A stretch of 41,309 nucleotides of DNA from Candidatus Cacconaster caballi (GTDB taxonomy: Bacteria; Bacteroidota; Bacteroidia; Bacteroidales; UBA932): the NCBI GenBank assembly GCA_018065695.1, contig JAGHST010000025.1:1-41309 (forward strand). Direction: 5' to 3'. The notes under the pieces are model-generated. The model saw only the letters and a program-made list of their open reading frames with translations. It searched no databases and was not told the DNA's origin. The translations under genes were made by a program, and so were the position numbers. Below are positions 18,315 to 27,133 of the stretch, piece after piece. The stretch's first letter is position 1, and each line of letters begins with the position of its first letter.

Positions 18315-19372
18315 AGAGATTAAACAGCGGATTGAGACGTTGGGGAGGTGTCTTTGACGTCGCTTCAAAGCGCGCAGAACTCTCGGAAAAACAACAAAAA
18401 ACCCTGGCTTCCGATTTTTGGGACGACCCGAAAGCCGCTGAAGCATTCATGAAGGGTATATCGCAGGTTAAATATTGGGTGGAAGGATACGACGGGGCTT
18501 GCGAGGCTCTTTCGGATCTGGAAACTCTTATGGATTTCGGTGAAGATGCCTCTGAAGACATCGATGCCGCATACAAGGTCGCGCTCGGGAAGATTGAAGA
18601 CCTGGAATTGCGCAATATGCTTGGCGGAGAAGGCGACAGCCTCGGCGCAGTGCTGACCATCAATTCCGGAGCCGGCGGAACGGAGTCCAATGACTGGTCC
18701 GCGATGCTGATGCGTATGTACACCCGTTGGGGCGAGCGTAACGACTACAAGATGACCGTCACCGAATATCTCGAAGGCGATGAGGCCGGCATAAAATCCT
18801 GTACGATACAGTTCGAAGGCGACTACGCCTACGGATATCTCAAAGCCGAAAACGGTGTCCACAGGCTAGTGCGCATATCTCCCTTCAATGCTCAGGGCAA
18901 GCGTCAGACCACCTTCTCTTCGGTATTCGTATATCCGCTGGTGGATGATACAATCCAGATTGACATCAATCCGTCGGACCTTGAGTGGGACACCTTCCGC
19001 TCTTCCGGTGCGGGAGGACAGAATGTCAACAAAGTGGAGACAGGTGTCCGCGTGCGCCATATCCCTACAGGCATAGTGGTGGAAAACACCGAGACCCGCT
19101 CCCAACTCGACAACAGACAGAATGCATTGAGAATCCTCAAGTCGCATCTGTATGACCTCGAACTAAAGAAAAGGCAGGAGAAGCAGGCGGAACTGGAGGG
19201 ACAGAAGAAGAAAATAGAGTGGGGCTCTCAGATACGCTCCTATACCCTGCATCCTTATAAACTGGTCAAGGACCTTCGCACGGGTTATGAGACGTCGGAT
19301 GCGCAGGGAGTCCTTGACGGAGATTTGAATGAATTTATGAAAACATATTTAATGGAAAACGGAGGTAATTAA
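18292..19372 (+). CDS. prfB: Peptide chain release factor 2, expressed by programmed +1 frameshift
   Basis: RF2 ends translation at UGA and UAA. The gene is in two frames: ATG 18292 opens a 21-codon segment (MILSEQIKEIKQRIE...CL) that ends at TGA 18355-18357, and reading continues in the +1 frame from 18356, giving 359 residues in all. The joined protein matches RF2: the SPF recognition tripeptide is in RISPFNAQGKR and the peptidyl-hydrolysis GGQ is in SSGAGGQNVNKVET. When RF2 is scarce the TGA is read slowly and the shift happens, so the factor controls its own level. Fumarase starts 3 bases after the stop. Confidence 0.96.
18343..18358 (+). other. Programmed +1 frameshift site of prfB
   Basis: The site has the canonical parts: a Shine-Dalgarno-like GGGAGG (18343-18348), three bases of spacing, slippery CTT (18352-18354), in-frame stop TGA (18355-18357) and C at 18358. 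The order and spacing match the classic bacterial prfB site (AGGGGG, 3 nt, CTTTGAC). Confidence 0.95.
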
Positions 19373-19375
19373 CAA

Positions 19376-20995
19376 ATGGAATTCAAGTATGCTCCTATGT
19401 TTCAGCTTGGTGAAGACACCACTGAATATTACAGAATCCCCGGTTCGGAAGCTTACGTCACTGTAGGTGATTTCGAAGGCAAACCTATTTTGAAAGTTGC
19501 GGCTGAAGGCCTGACGGTAATGGCCAACACTGCTTTCCGCGATGTTTCGTTCATGCTTCGTCCCGCCCACAATGCTCAGGTGGCGAAGATCCTAACTGAC
19601 CCTGAAGCTTCTGAGAACGACAAGTATGTGGCACTTACAATGCTGCGCAACGCAGAAGTTGCCTGCAAGGGCAAACTTCCGTTCTGCCAGGATACAGGCA
19701 CTGCCATTATCCACGGTGAAAAGGGACAGCAGGTATGGACAGGCTATTCGGACGAGGAGGCTCTCTCAAAGGGCGTCTTCAAGACATATACTGAGGAGAA
19801 TCTGCGCTACAGTCAGAATGCTCCGCTCAATATGTATGACGAGGTCAATACAAAGTGCAATCTTCCCGCACAGATAGATATCGAAGCAACCGAAGGTATG
19901 GAATATCGTTTCCTCTGTGTTACAAAGGGAGGAGGCTCCGCAAACAAGAGCTATCTCTATCAGGAGACCAAGGCCCGCATCCAGAATCCGGGAACCCTCA
20001 TTCCTTTCCTTGTTGAAAAGATGAAGACTTTGGGAACGGCTGCATGCCCTCCATATCATCTGGCATTCGTAATCGGCGGCACTTCGGCTGAAAGGAATCT
20101 TCTCACCGTAAAGCTCGCTTCCTGCCACTACTATGACAATCTCCCTACCACCGGCGATGAGACCGGCCGCGCATTCCGCGACGTCGAACTTGAGAAGAAG
20201 GTGCTGGAAGAGGCTCACAAGATAGGTCTCGGCGCCCAGTTCGGCGGCAAGTATATGGCTCACGACGTGCGCATCATCCGTCTGCCGCGCCATGGCGCAA
20301 GTTGCCCGATAGGTCTCGGTGTCAGCTGCTCCGCAGACCGCAACATCAAGACCAAAATCAATCGCGAAGGCATCTGGATTGAAAAGCTCGATGACAATCC
20401 TTCACAGTGGATTCCGGAGTCGATGCGTCAGGCAGGCGAAGGCAATGCCGTCAGAATCAATCTGGACCAGCCTATGAGCGAAGTCTGCAAGATTCTCACC
20501 AAGTATCCTATCGGCACGCGTCTCAGCCTTAACGGCACCATCATCGTAGGACGTGACATAGCTCACGCTAAAATCAAGGCCCGTCTCGATGCAGGTGAAG
20601 GAATGCCTCAGTATCTCAAGGAGCATCCTATATATTATGCAGGCCCGGCAAAGACTCCTGCAGGAATGCCTTGCGGCTCGATGGGGCCTACCACTGCAGG
20701 CCGTATGGACCCTTACGTGGATGAGTTCCAGGACAACGGAGGCTCTCTCATAATGCTGGCCAAAGGCAACCGTAGTCAGGCCGTCACAGATGCCTGCAAG
20801 AAGCACGGCGGTTTCTACCTCGGTTCAATCGGCGGTCCTGCCGCAATTCTTGCACAGAACAATATCAAGAGCATCGAGTGCGTCGAGTATCCGGAGCTCG
20901 GTATGGAGGCAATATGGAAAATACGCGTCGAAGATTTCCCTGCATTCATACTCGTGGATGACAAGGGTAATGATTTCTTTGCTCAGTTCAAATAG
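19376..20995 (+). CDS. fum: Fumarate hydratase, class I (iron-sulfur)
   Basis: This 539-residue single-chain enzyme interconverts fumarate and malate. The three cluster cysteines are C104 (LPFCQDTG), C224 (TAACPPYH) and C318 (GVSCSADRN), at almost the same positions as in E. coli FumA. Alpha and beta domains are fused, as in the FumA/FumB group. The oxygen-sensitive cluster suits an anaerobe, where the enzyme runs from malate to fumarate for fumarate reduction. Start ATG 19376 lies 3 bases after prfB. The lipoprotein gene follows after 11 bases. Confidence 0.95.
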   Translation: MEFKYAPMFQLGEDTTEYYRIPGSEAYVTVGDFEGKPILKVAAEGLTVMANTAFRDVSFMLRPAHNAQVAKILTDPEASENDKYVALTMLRNAEVACKGKLPFCQDTGTAIIHGEKGQQVWTGYSDEEALSKGVFKTYTEENLRYSQNAPLNMYDEVNTKCNLPAQIDIEATEGMEYRFLCVTKGGGSANKSYLYQETKARIQNPGTLIPFLVEKMKTLGTAACPPYHLAFVIGGTSAERNLLTVKLASCHYYDNLPTTGDETGRAFRDVELEKKVLEEAHKIGLGAQFGGKYMAHDVRIIRLPRHGASCPIGLGVSCSADRNIKTKINREGIWIEKLDDNPSQWIPESMRQAGEGNAVRINLDQPMSEVCKILTKYPIGTRLSLNGTIIVGRDIAHAKIKARLDAGEGMPQYLKEHPIYYAGPAKTPAGMPCGSMGPTTAGRMDPYVDEFQDNGGSLIMLAKGNRSQAVTDACKKHGGFYLGSIGGPAAILAQNNIKSIECVEYPELGMEAIWKIRVEDFPAFILVDDKGNDFFAQFK

Positions 20996-21006
20996 ACATA
21001 AAAATT

Positions 21007-21741
21007 ATGAAAAAGATTACAGCAGCTGCAGCGGCTTTGCTGTTTATTATCGCCATAGGAGCGTGCTCGGGTCCGAAAGCGGCCGGAACAGCTTCATCAG
21101 GCATTCCCGAAGGGGAATTCATCTTCAATCTGCCTTGCAAGGTCATCGGCATCAATCAGGACAAGCCGGGCAAGAGCATTATGTTCCTTTGGCTTCACGG
21201 CGGCGTCTCCGACGTGCCGAAGCACAGTTTCTTCGAGTTCAACCATCTGGATTGTGTGGCAGCTGACGACAGTATCGTCAACTATCTCACCAGAAAAGGG
21301 ATGAAAGCCATAGCCCTGTTCCCTGTCTGTCATCAGGCAAGCGTGGAGCATGCGGTAACCTGGTATGACTGCTACTCTGACGTGAAGGCCATAATGGATT
21401 CTTTCATCGACAAGGGCCTTGTGGACACGGACAGAATATATCTGGCCGGTTCGTCCGACGGTGGAGTAGGAACCTGGGATTTTGTGGAGCACTATCCCGA
21501 CTATTTCGCGGTTGCCATATCACAGTCCTGCAGCCGTCCTCATAAGACCACCGTTCCGGTTTACTTCTTCAATACGAAAAGCGAAAGTGACGCCACTGAG
21601 GCTGTGAAGGAACTGACAGATCAGGGCTGCCCTATATATTACAAGCGTTGTCCTGATGTCGGCCACGGAGGCGACTCCAAAGAGTGCACCGAAGAGTTTC
21701 TCGACAAGTATTTCTCCTACCGCCGCTCCGACCGCCAGTAG
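21007..21741 (+). CDS. Lipoprotein with an alpha/beta-hydrolase (esterase-like) domain
   Basis: The 244-residue protein has a lipoprotein signal peptide ending in IAIGAC (acylated C20). The rest is a small alpha/beta hydrolase like the PHB-depolymerase / feruloyl-esterase group: oxyanion region WLHGG (62-66), nucleophile elbow GSSDG with S150, and histidine in DVGHGG (H220). The acidic member is not obvious. It probably acts on an ester in the periplasm or at the surface; the substrate is unknown. It is the last gene of the long plus-strand run beginning at rlmN. Confidence 0.8.
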   Translation: MKKITAAAAALLFIIAIGACSGPKAAGTASSGIPEGEFIFNLPCKVIGINQDKPGKSIMFLWLHGGVSDVPKHSFFEFNHLDCVAADDSIVNYLTRKGMKAIALFPVCHQASVEHAVTWYDCYSDVKAIMDSFIDKGLVDTDRIYLAGSSDGGVGTWDFVEHYPDYFAVAISQSCSRPHKTTVPVYFFNTKSESDATEAVKELTDQGCPIYYKRCPDVGHGGDSKECTEEFLDKYFSYRRSDRQ

Positions 21742-21763
21742 TCGCGGCTGTATGATACAACGA

Positions 21764-21792
21764 AAAAAGGATGACCGAAGGCCATCCTTTTT
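21764..21792. terminator. Bidirectional terminator
   Basis: AAAAAGGATG (21764-21773) pairs with CATCCTTTTT (21783-21792) around a 9-base loop. It has T-runs on both strands and lies between two convergent genes. Confidence 0.88.
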
Positions 21793-21813
21793 CATTATAT
21801 GACAGTGCCGGGA

Positions 21814-23496
21814 TTAGCGGCTGAGCTGGTCGGCGCCCAGGGTGATGCCGGCAAGGGCACCTGTGTGACGGCCATCCTTGATAGCCTGTACTCCGTTTAC
21901 GAAAACGTGCTCTATGCCGGTAGGGAAGGTGTGCGGCTTGGCGTAAGTGGAAACGTCGGCTATTGTGTCAGGATTGAAGATTGTGATGTCGGCTGCATAG
22001 CCTGGGATAATCAAGCCTCTCTCTTTGAGTAACATACGGGACGCAGGCAGACCTGTGCATTTCCATACGGCGGTAGGGAGGTCGAGAATCTTCTTCTCGC
22101 GCACGAACTGTTCGAAGAAGCGAGGGAAGGTGCCATATGAACGCGGGTGTGGCAATTCTGTGCTGAGAGGGCCTTCAGGGGAGTAAACGCTGCCGTCTGA
22201 AGCCGGCATTGAGAGAGGGTGTGCATATATCTTCTCGAGATTCTCCTCCTTCATGGCGAAGGTTGCCTGATTTACACCGAGGTCTTCCGAGATGAGAAGA
22301 TAGCGTATCATCTCCCATTCATCCTTGCCTGAAATCTTGCAGCACTCGGCAAGGTTCTTGCCTGCGTAGGCGGCATTGTCCGGATTGCTGCAGCCTGCGA
22401 CAACCACCTGCTGCGGACCGCCGAAGCGCTGGAGACGGCTGTATGCATATGTACGCATCTTTTCGCAAGCCTTCTTGTCGTTGAGGCGGCCCATAATGTC
22501 GGCGTGGGTGCCGTCGCGAAGTTCGATAGGAATGAAAGATGTGAAGCCTGTGGAGAATGCCGTGTATGGATAACGGTCAAATGCAATGTCGATGCCTTCG
22601 GCTTTCGCATCGTCTATCTTCTTGAGCATTGCGTCGATCTTGTCGAAATTGGCTGGATTCTGAGCCTTGAGGTGGCTTATCTGAAGGCGTGCGCCTGAGA
22701 GGCGAGCGGCTATGATTGCTTCATCCATCGCTTCGAGCACATGGTCGTCCTCGTTGCGCATATGGATGGCGTAGAATGCGTTATGCTTTTTTATGACTTT
22801 GCAGAGCTCTACCATCTCCTTGGTGTTGGAGTAGCAGCCTGAAGCATATTCCAGCCCATAGGAAAGTCCCATTGCACCCATTGAGAGCTGCTGGTCGAGA
22901 ACTTCGCACATCTGCTTGAGTTGCTGATCGGTTGCCTCTACGTTGTAAGGGCCCACCACTGCGTCGCGGACATCACCGTGACCCACAAGGCTCGAATAGT
23001 TGATACCTATCTTGTTCTTTTCCAGAGTCTCGTAGAAACCGTCCACGTTTCTCCAAGCCGGGTAGCCGAAACGCTGCTTGTCCTTTCTCTTTTCCCAAGC
23101 CTCATCGGAATAGACGAACGGAGCGCCTCCGCAGTTGCCGCCCACTTCACTGGTGACACCCTGGAAGATTCGGCTGTCGCCCTTAGGTGCAATGAAGAGA
23201 TTGGTGTCTGTGTGGCTGTGGATATCAATGAAGCCCGGAGACACTGCAAGCCCTTTGGCGTCGATTACATTGGCGGCATTTGTACCGAGATTTTTGCCGA
23301 TTGCGGCAATCTTGCCTTCGCGGATGCCGATATCGCCTTTGATTGCTGCTTTGCCGGTACCGTCATAGATGACGCCGTTCTTGATGATGGCATCGAAATC
23401 GTCCTTGGAGGTTACGTTCTTGCAACCGGGGAGGGTGCTGATGCCGGCAGCTGCCGCCCCTAATGCCGTTGCTTTCAAAAAATCTCTTCTGTTCAT
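21814..23496 (-). CDS. N-acyl-D-amino acid deacylase family amidohydrolase, Tat-exported lipoprotein
   Basis: The 560-residue protein is a metal-dependent amidohydrolase of the D-aminoacylase group, which frees D-amino acids from N-acyl forms. Metal-site motifs include IDIHSHTD, the cysteine of GGNCGGAP that characterises this group, HMRNEDDH and a histidine in QISHLKAQ. The N-terminus MNRRDFLK is a twin-arginine signal, and the hydrophobic stretch ends in a lipobox-like STLPGC, so the folded, metal-loaded enzyme is probably exported by Tat and lipid-anchored. A related role is turnover of peptidoglycan or dietary D-amino acids (inference). It follows apbE by 18 bases. Confidence 0.88.
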   Translation of the reverse strand: MNRRDFLKATALGAAAAGISTLPGCKNVTSKDDFDAIIKNGVIYDGTGKAAIKGDIGIREGKIAAIGKNLGTNAANVIDAKGLAVSPGFIDIHSHTDTNLFIAPKGDSRIFQGVTSEVGGNCGGAPFVYSDEAWEKRKDKQRFGYPAWRNVDGFYETLEKNKIGINYSSLVGHGDVRDAVVGPYNVEATDQQLKQMCEVLDQQLSMGAMGLSYGLEYASGCYSNTKEMVELCKVIKKHNAFYAIHMRNEDDHVLEAMDEAIIAARLSGARLQISHLKAQNPANFDKIDAMLKKIDDAKAEGIDIAFDRYPYTAFSTGFTSFIPIELRDGTHADIMGRLNDKKACEKMRTYAYSRLQRFGGPQQVVVAGCSNPDNAAYAGKNLAECCKISGKDEWEMIRYLLISEDLGVNQATFAMKEENLEKIYAHPLSMPASDGSVYSPEGPLSTELPHPRSYGTFPRFFEQFVREKKILDLPTAVWKCTGLPASRMLLKERGLIIPGYAADITIFNPDTIADVSTYAKPHTFPTGIEHVFVNGVQAIKDGRHTGALAGITLGADQLSR

Positions 23497-23514
23497 AATA
23501 TGAATGTTTGTTGT

Positions 23515-24552
23515 TTATTTGTTGTCCGAATTGCATCCTGCGGTCTTCCATACCTTCATCTGTCCGTCTTCGTCATAGACGAAACAGACATCCAATTCAG
23601 GTAAATCCTCCAGAGCCTCAATTGCTTTTTCAAGCCCTACGACCATAAACCATGTGGCACAGGCGTCGGCTGTCGTGGCATCAGGAGCGAAAACGGTGGC
23701 GCTCAGCAGAGAATGAGTCACAGGTTTGCCTGTGCGGGGGTCTATCGTATGGGCGAACTTCTGTCCGTCCTTAATGTAAAACTTGCGGTAGTTGCCGGAA
23801 GTCACGACTGCGCGGTCCGTGATGGAAAATATTTCCTGAAGGTCTTTGCCTTCATCCATATTGCCGTCCGTGGGCCTGTCAAGGCCTACAGACCAGAGTC
23901 CGCCTCTAGGGCTCACTCCCTTGCATATTATTTCCCGGCCGACTTCCACCAGAAAATCGTGGATGCCGAATTTGTCCTGAAGCATTCCGGCAATGACGTC
24001 GCAAGTGAACCCCTGCGCGATTGCATTGAAATTGAGCTTGCAGCCTGATGCTTCTTTCTTGAGGTGAAGCCCGTCGGAGGCTTCATGGATGGAGAATTTT
24101 TCCATTCCGACAAATTTCCACAGACTGTCTATGGAACTTTGCCCTACCGGTGTGCCTTTTTCGAATCCGAAACCCCACAGGTCGAAGAACGGAGCGGCTG
24201 ACGGGTCGAATGCACCGTCGCTGTCGGCCCAGAACGTTTTGGAGGAAATGAAACATTCGGTGAAGAGTTCGTCAAGAACGGGATCTTCACCGCGATTCAC
24301 CCTGCTCAGTATGGAGCCTTTGTTGTAGCCGCTCAGGGAGTTGTCTATCGCGCGGAGAATACTGTCCACAGAGTTCTCCACCGCAGAGGCATCGATATGC
24401 GCCGGAAGAGCGTGGATTATATGGTATGTGCCACCCTGGGCATAGCCCTGGATGCGGTTGTATCCGTCACCGCTTCTGCGGCAGCCGGCCGACGTTGCGG
24501 CCAGAAGAAGAACCGTCGTCAAAAAAAGCGGGAAAGAAGTGGAGCGGTTCAT
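23515..24552 (-). CDS. apbE: FAD:protein FMN transferase, lipoprotein
   Basis: The 345-residue protein attaches FMN to threonine residues of exported flavoproteins such as Na+-translocating NADH dehydrogenase (Nqr) and Rnf subunits. ApbE features include AQGGTYHI near the mature start, FDPSAAPFFDLWGFG, FNAIAQGFTCDVIA, VEVGREI and the C-terminal HTIDPRTGKP metal-binding segment. A lipoprotein signal ends in TSAGC. I chose ATG 24552; the frame runs open upstream to 24678, but that part covers the promoter region and the neighbouring gene. It forms an operon with the D-aminoacylase-like gene. Confidence 0.92.
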   Translation of the reverse strand: MNRSTSFPLFLTTVLLLAATSAGCRRSGDGYNRIQGYAQGGTYHIIHALPAHIDASAVENSVDSILRAIDNSLSGYNKGSILSRVNRGEDPVLDELFTECFISSKTFWADSDGAFDPSAAPFFDLWGFGFEKGTPVGQSSIDSLWKFVGMEKFSIHEASDGLHLKKEASGCKLNFNAIAQGFTCDVIAGMLQDKFGIHDFLVEVGREIICKGVSPRGGLWSVGLDRPTDGNMDEGKDLQEIFSITDRAVVTSGNYRKFYIKDGQKFAHTIDPRTGKPVTHSLLSATVFAPDATTADACATWFMVVGLEKAIEALEDLPELDVCFVYDEDGQMKVWKTAGCNSDNK

Positions 24553-24587
24553 TGGGGATGGCACGGTTTTAGTTTGTCCAGCACTTG

Positions 24588-24595
24588 CAAATTTA
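24588..24595 (-). promoter_or_regulatory. -7 promoter box (TAAATTTG) for apbE
   Basis: The minus strand reads TAAATTTG, 35 bases before the apbE ATG at 24552. It is close to and divergent from the start of the FISUMP gene. Confidence 0.55.
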
Positions 24596-24607
24596 CAATA
24601 ATTTATA

Positions 24608-24615
24608 CATCTTTG
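24608..24615 (+). promoter_or_regulatory. Possible -7 promoter box (CATCTTTG) for the FISUMP gene
   Basis: CATCTTTG differs from TAnnTTTG at the first base only. It ends 4 bases before the ATG at 24620, so the message would be leaderless. Confidence 0.4.
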
Positions 24616-24619
24616 CAAG

Positions 24620-25621
24620 ATGAAAAAGTACTTTCTGATTCTGGTTGCGGCATCTGTTTCGCTGCTTGCTGCCTGCACGGCAGAAGAAGTGGAGGAGACA
24701 ACTTATTCCTATATGAACGGTTCCGTCAGGAACGATGCTCCTGAGTATGTCCTTAAAGGAGATCTCGTAACCATATCGGGAAAGGGTATAATTCATCCGG
24801 AAAAACCGGTTTTCAAATGGTATTTCGCAGGTCTTCTGGCCGATACGCTGACCGCTGACAAGGTGACCGTCCAGATGCCTGACTCAATTGCCAAATTCAC
24901 CTACATGGAGTACGCCACCCATCCGGATTTCTATTCAAGCAGCGGCTCGTTCGTCCTCAATGTGGTTGATACCGCCTTCAATACTTCCCTTACCGGAGTG
25001 TCGCGCTGCGGCAAATCGATTGTCGATTCCAGAGATGGCAAGCAGTACAGCTATGTCACCATCGGACATCTCGACTGGTTTTCCTGCAATCTGGCATACT
25101 CGTCAGGCGCCGCCTTCAAGAAATCTCCTGTGATGGATCCGCTTTTCGGCCGCTTCTACCACTGGAACACGGCAACGGGAGGTCAGACCGGTTCTGGACT
25201 GGGAGGCGGCCCGCAAGGCGCCTGCCCTGAAGGATGGAGCGTGCCTACAAATGAAGACTGGGAAGACCTCGCTCTCTCCATCAGTGGAGAACGGCATTCT
25301 TTCTCGGACAGTTGGAATGGGTTGGGCGATATTGCATCTTCTGATGCGTACTTCCAGGGGGAGAGGATGTGGCCTTATTCTCCCGATAACGGACACACCA
25401 ATCTTTTCGGCTGGAACGCTCTTCCTATCGGCCGGACATCGCACGGTCACGAGACGCTCAGCGGATTCGGCAGCTATGGTTTCTGGTGGAGCTCCTCACA
25501 GAAAGACGATTCGTATGCTTATTACCGCTACATCCATTACGATATGGGTTCCTTCCCGATGAACTTTGCGGACAAGGAGGATTTCGGCGCTTCAGTCAGG
25601 TGCGTCAGGATTGCCCGTTAG
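24620..25621 (+). CDS. Lipoprotein with FISUMP domain
   Basis: The 333-residue protein starts with a lipoprotein signal (lipobox SLLAAC, C19). An N-terminal region of about 30-120 is beta-rich and Ig-like in appearance. The C-terminal two thirds is a FISUMP domain (Fibrobacter succinogenes major paralogous domain): IVDSRDGKQYSYVTIG, DWFSCNLAY, GRFYHWNTA, CPEGWSVPTNEDW and GFWWSSS, ending in SVRCVRIA. FISUMP proteins are surface proteins common in Bacteroidetes and Fibrobacteres; their function is unclear. It stands alone. Its end overlaps the convergent phoH gene by 17 bases. Confidence 0.88.
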   Translation: MKKYFLILVAASVSLLAACTAEEVEETTYSYMNGSVRNDAPEYVLKGDLVTISGKGIIHPEKPVFKWYFAGLLADTLTADKVTVQMPDSIAKFTYMEYATHPDFYSSSGSFVLNVVDTAFNTSLTGVSRCGKSIVDSRDGKQYSYVTIGHLDWFSCNLAYSSGAAFKKSPVMDPLFGRFYHWNTATGGQTGSGLGGGPQGACPEGWSVPTNEDWEDLALSISGERHSFSDSWNGLGDIASSDAYFQGERMWPYSPDNGHTNLFGWNALPIGRTSHGHETLSGFGSYGFWWSSSQKDDSYAYYRYIHYDMGSFPMNFADKEDFGASVRCVRIAR

Positions 25622-26594
25622 GGGCGCTCTGCCTTTTCTCCGAATCTTTCTCGAAGGCATCTACGATTTTCGTCACAAGAGGGTGACGGACAATGTCTTC
25701 CTTGCCGAATTCCACAATGCTGACGCCTTTTATTCCCCGGCAAAGGGCTACTCCCTTCATAAGGCCGGAATCGCTTCTGTTTGGAAGATCTATCTGAGTG
25801 GCGTCTCCCGTGACGATGAATTTGGCATCGCATCCCATTCTGGTCAGAAACATCTTCAACTGGCCCAGAGATGTGTTCTGCGCTTCATCGAGAATTACAA
25901 AGGCTTTGTCCAGAGTCCTGCCCCTCATATACGCCAAAGGTGCTATCTGTATCACACCTTCTTCCATGAACGACTGGAGCCTTTTGGCTGGAATCATATC
26001 GCCCAGAGCATCGTACAGAGGCTGGAGATACGGGTCCAGCTTATCTTTGAGGTCGCCCGGCAGAAAGCCCAGCCGTTCGCCGGCCTCTACGGCAGGGCGC
26101 GTGAGAATCAGTCGCTTGACTTCCCTGTTTTTCAGAGCCCTCACGGCCAGAGCGATAGCGGTGTAGGTCTTTCCGCTGCCGGCAGGGCCGAGGGCGAAGA
26201 GAAGGTCGTTCCGGTAATATTCGGCCACAAGCTTTTTCTGATTTGCGGTGCGGGCCTTTATCGGTTTGCCGTCGGTGCTGTAAACTATGATGCTTTCGTG
26301 ATTCTCCGCAAGGTCGACCATACCTTTTTCAGCATTCTGCCCATCCTCTTCGAACAGCGATTCGATGTCGTACCTGTTGAGGTTGGATTTGCGCATCCTT
26401 TTGGCAACAAGGGCTTTTATCTTGTTCTCGAAATTCACTATCTCTTCTTGAGGGCCGGCGAGATATATCTCCGAGCCGCGGGCGACTGCCTTGAGTTTCG
26501 GGAAATGTGATGTTAGCAGAACGAACAATTGGTTATTCACGCCGTAGATTTCCAGCGGGTCGATTTCTTCCAGTACGATTGTTTTTTCTATCAT
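25605..26594 (-). CDS. phoH: PhoH family ATPase
   Basis: The 329-residue protein has an N-terminal KH-like region (about 5-70) and a PhoH P-loop domain with Walker A GPAGSGKT (136-143) and Walker B FVILDEAQN (about 232-240), plus the VTGDATQIDLP motif. PhoH proteins (the PhoH/YbeZ group) are RNA-linked ATPases; YbeZ works with the endoribonuclease YbeY in rRNA maturation, which is not visible here. It has no partner on its strand. Stop and FISUMP stop regions overlap convergently, with no terminator seen. Confidence 0.92.
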   Translation of the reverse strand: MIEKTIVLEEIDPLEIYGVNNQLFVLLTSHFPKLKAVARGSEIYLAGPQEEIVNFENKIKALVAKRMRKSNLNRYDIESLFEEDGQNAEKGMVDLAENHESIIVYSTDGKPIKARTANQKKLVAEYYRNDLLFALGPAGSGKTYTAIALAVRALKNREVKRLILTRPAVEAGERLGFLPGDLKDKLDPYLQPLYDALGDMIPAKRLQSFMEEGVIQIAPLAYMRGRTLDKAFVILDEAQNTSLGQLKMFLTRMGCDAKFIVTGDATQIDLPNRSDSGLMKGVALCRGIKGVSIVEFGKEDIVRHPLVTKIVDAFEKDSEKRQSAPNGQS

Positions 26595-26633
26595 AGTTCA
26601 AGCTGTTGTTGCAGTAAAGTTAATAATTTTATT

Positions 26634-26641
26634 TATCTTTG
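26634..26641 (+). promoter_or_regulatory. -7 promoter box (TATCTTTG) for the SPOR lipoprotein operon
   Basis: TATCTTTG lies 23 bases before the ATG at 26665, in the 70-base space divergent from phoH. Confidence 0.6.
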
Positions 26642-26664
26642 TGTGATACAAGATTTGCAGATTT

Positions 26665-27126
26665 ATGAAGTATTTTAGAATTATTGCAGTACTGGTCCTG
26701 TCCGTTTCGTTGCTGACAGGTTGTGATTTCTTCCGTTCAATTCTTGGCAAGCCGACATCTTCGGATATCGAGCGCATCAGGCTTGAGCAGGCCGAGCGGC
26801 AGAAAGCCGTCAAGGATTCCCTTGCCGCCGTGCGTGCTGCCGCAGATTCAGCTGCCAGAGCAGCCTCTTACGTCAGGCTCAACCGCTATTATGTCATACT
26901 CGGCGCCTTCTACAATCAGTCAAATGCCGACAGATTCACCCGCACCTTGAAATCACTGAACTACGAAGTTCAGGTTTTCGATTTCAGAAACGGCTTCCAC
27001 GCAGTCGGCGTGGAGGGCACGGACGATCTTCGCGTAGCTTATGAAAAAGCCTACAACTTACTGGGCAATGATCTTCTGGAAGGCGATTTTCCGTGGGTAT
27101 ATGACACTCAGACAATGAATTTATAG
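26665..27126 (+). CDS. SPOR-domain lipoprotein
   Basis: The 153-residue protein has a lipoprotein signal peptide ending in LLTGC (C20), a helical, Ala/Arg/Glu-rich spacer (about 30-70) and a C-terminal SPOR domain (about 73-148; [19 protein letters not shown] ... [10 protein letters not shown]). SPOR domains bind denuded glycan strands of peptidoglycan, often at division sites, so this is probably an envelope or division-associated lipoprotein. gcvT starts 7 bases after the stop, with no obvious shared role. Confidence 0.88.
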   Translation: MKYFRIIAVLVLSVSLLTGCDFFRSILGKPTSSDIERIRLEQAERQKAVKDSLAAVRAAADSAARAASYVRLNRYYVILGAFYNQSNADRFTRTLKSLNYEVQVFDFRNGFHAVGVEGTDDLRVAYEKAYNLLGNDLLEGDFPWVYDTQTMNL

Positions 27127-27133
27127 CAAAACA

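Noticed and set aside
25566-26510. A 314-codon open frame on the plus strand over phoH
   Set aside because: PhoH on the minus strand has full P-loop motifs; the plus-strand frame gives no family match and arises from codon bias.
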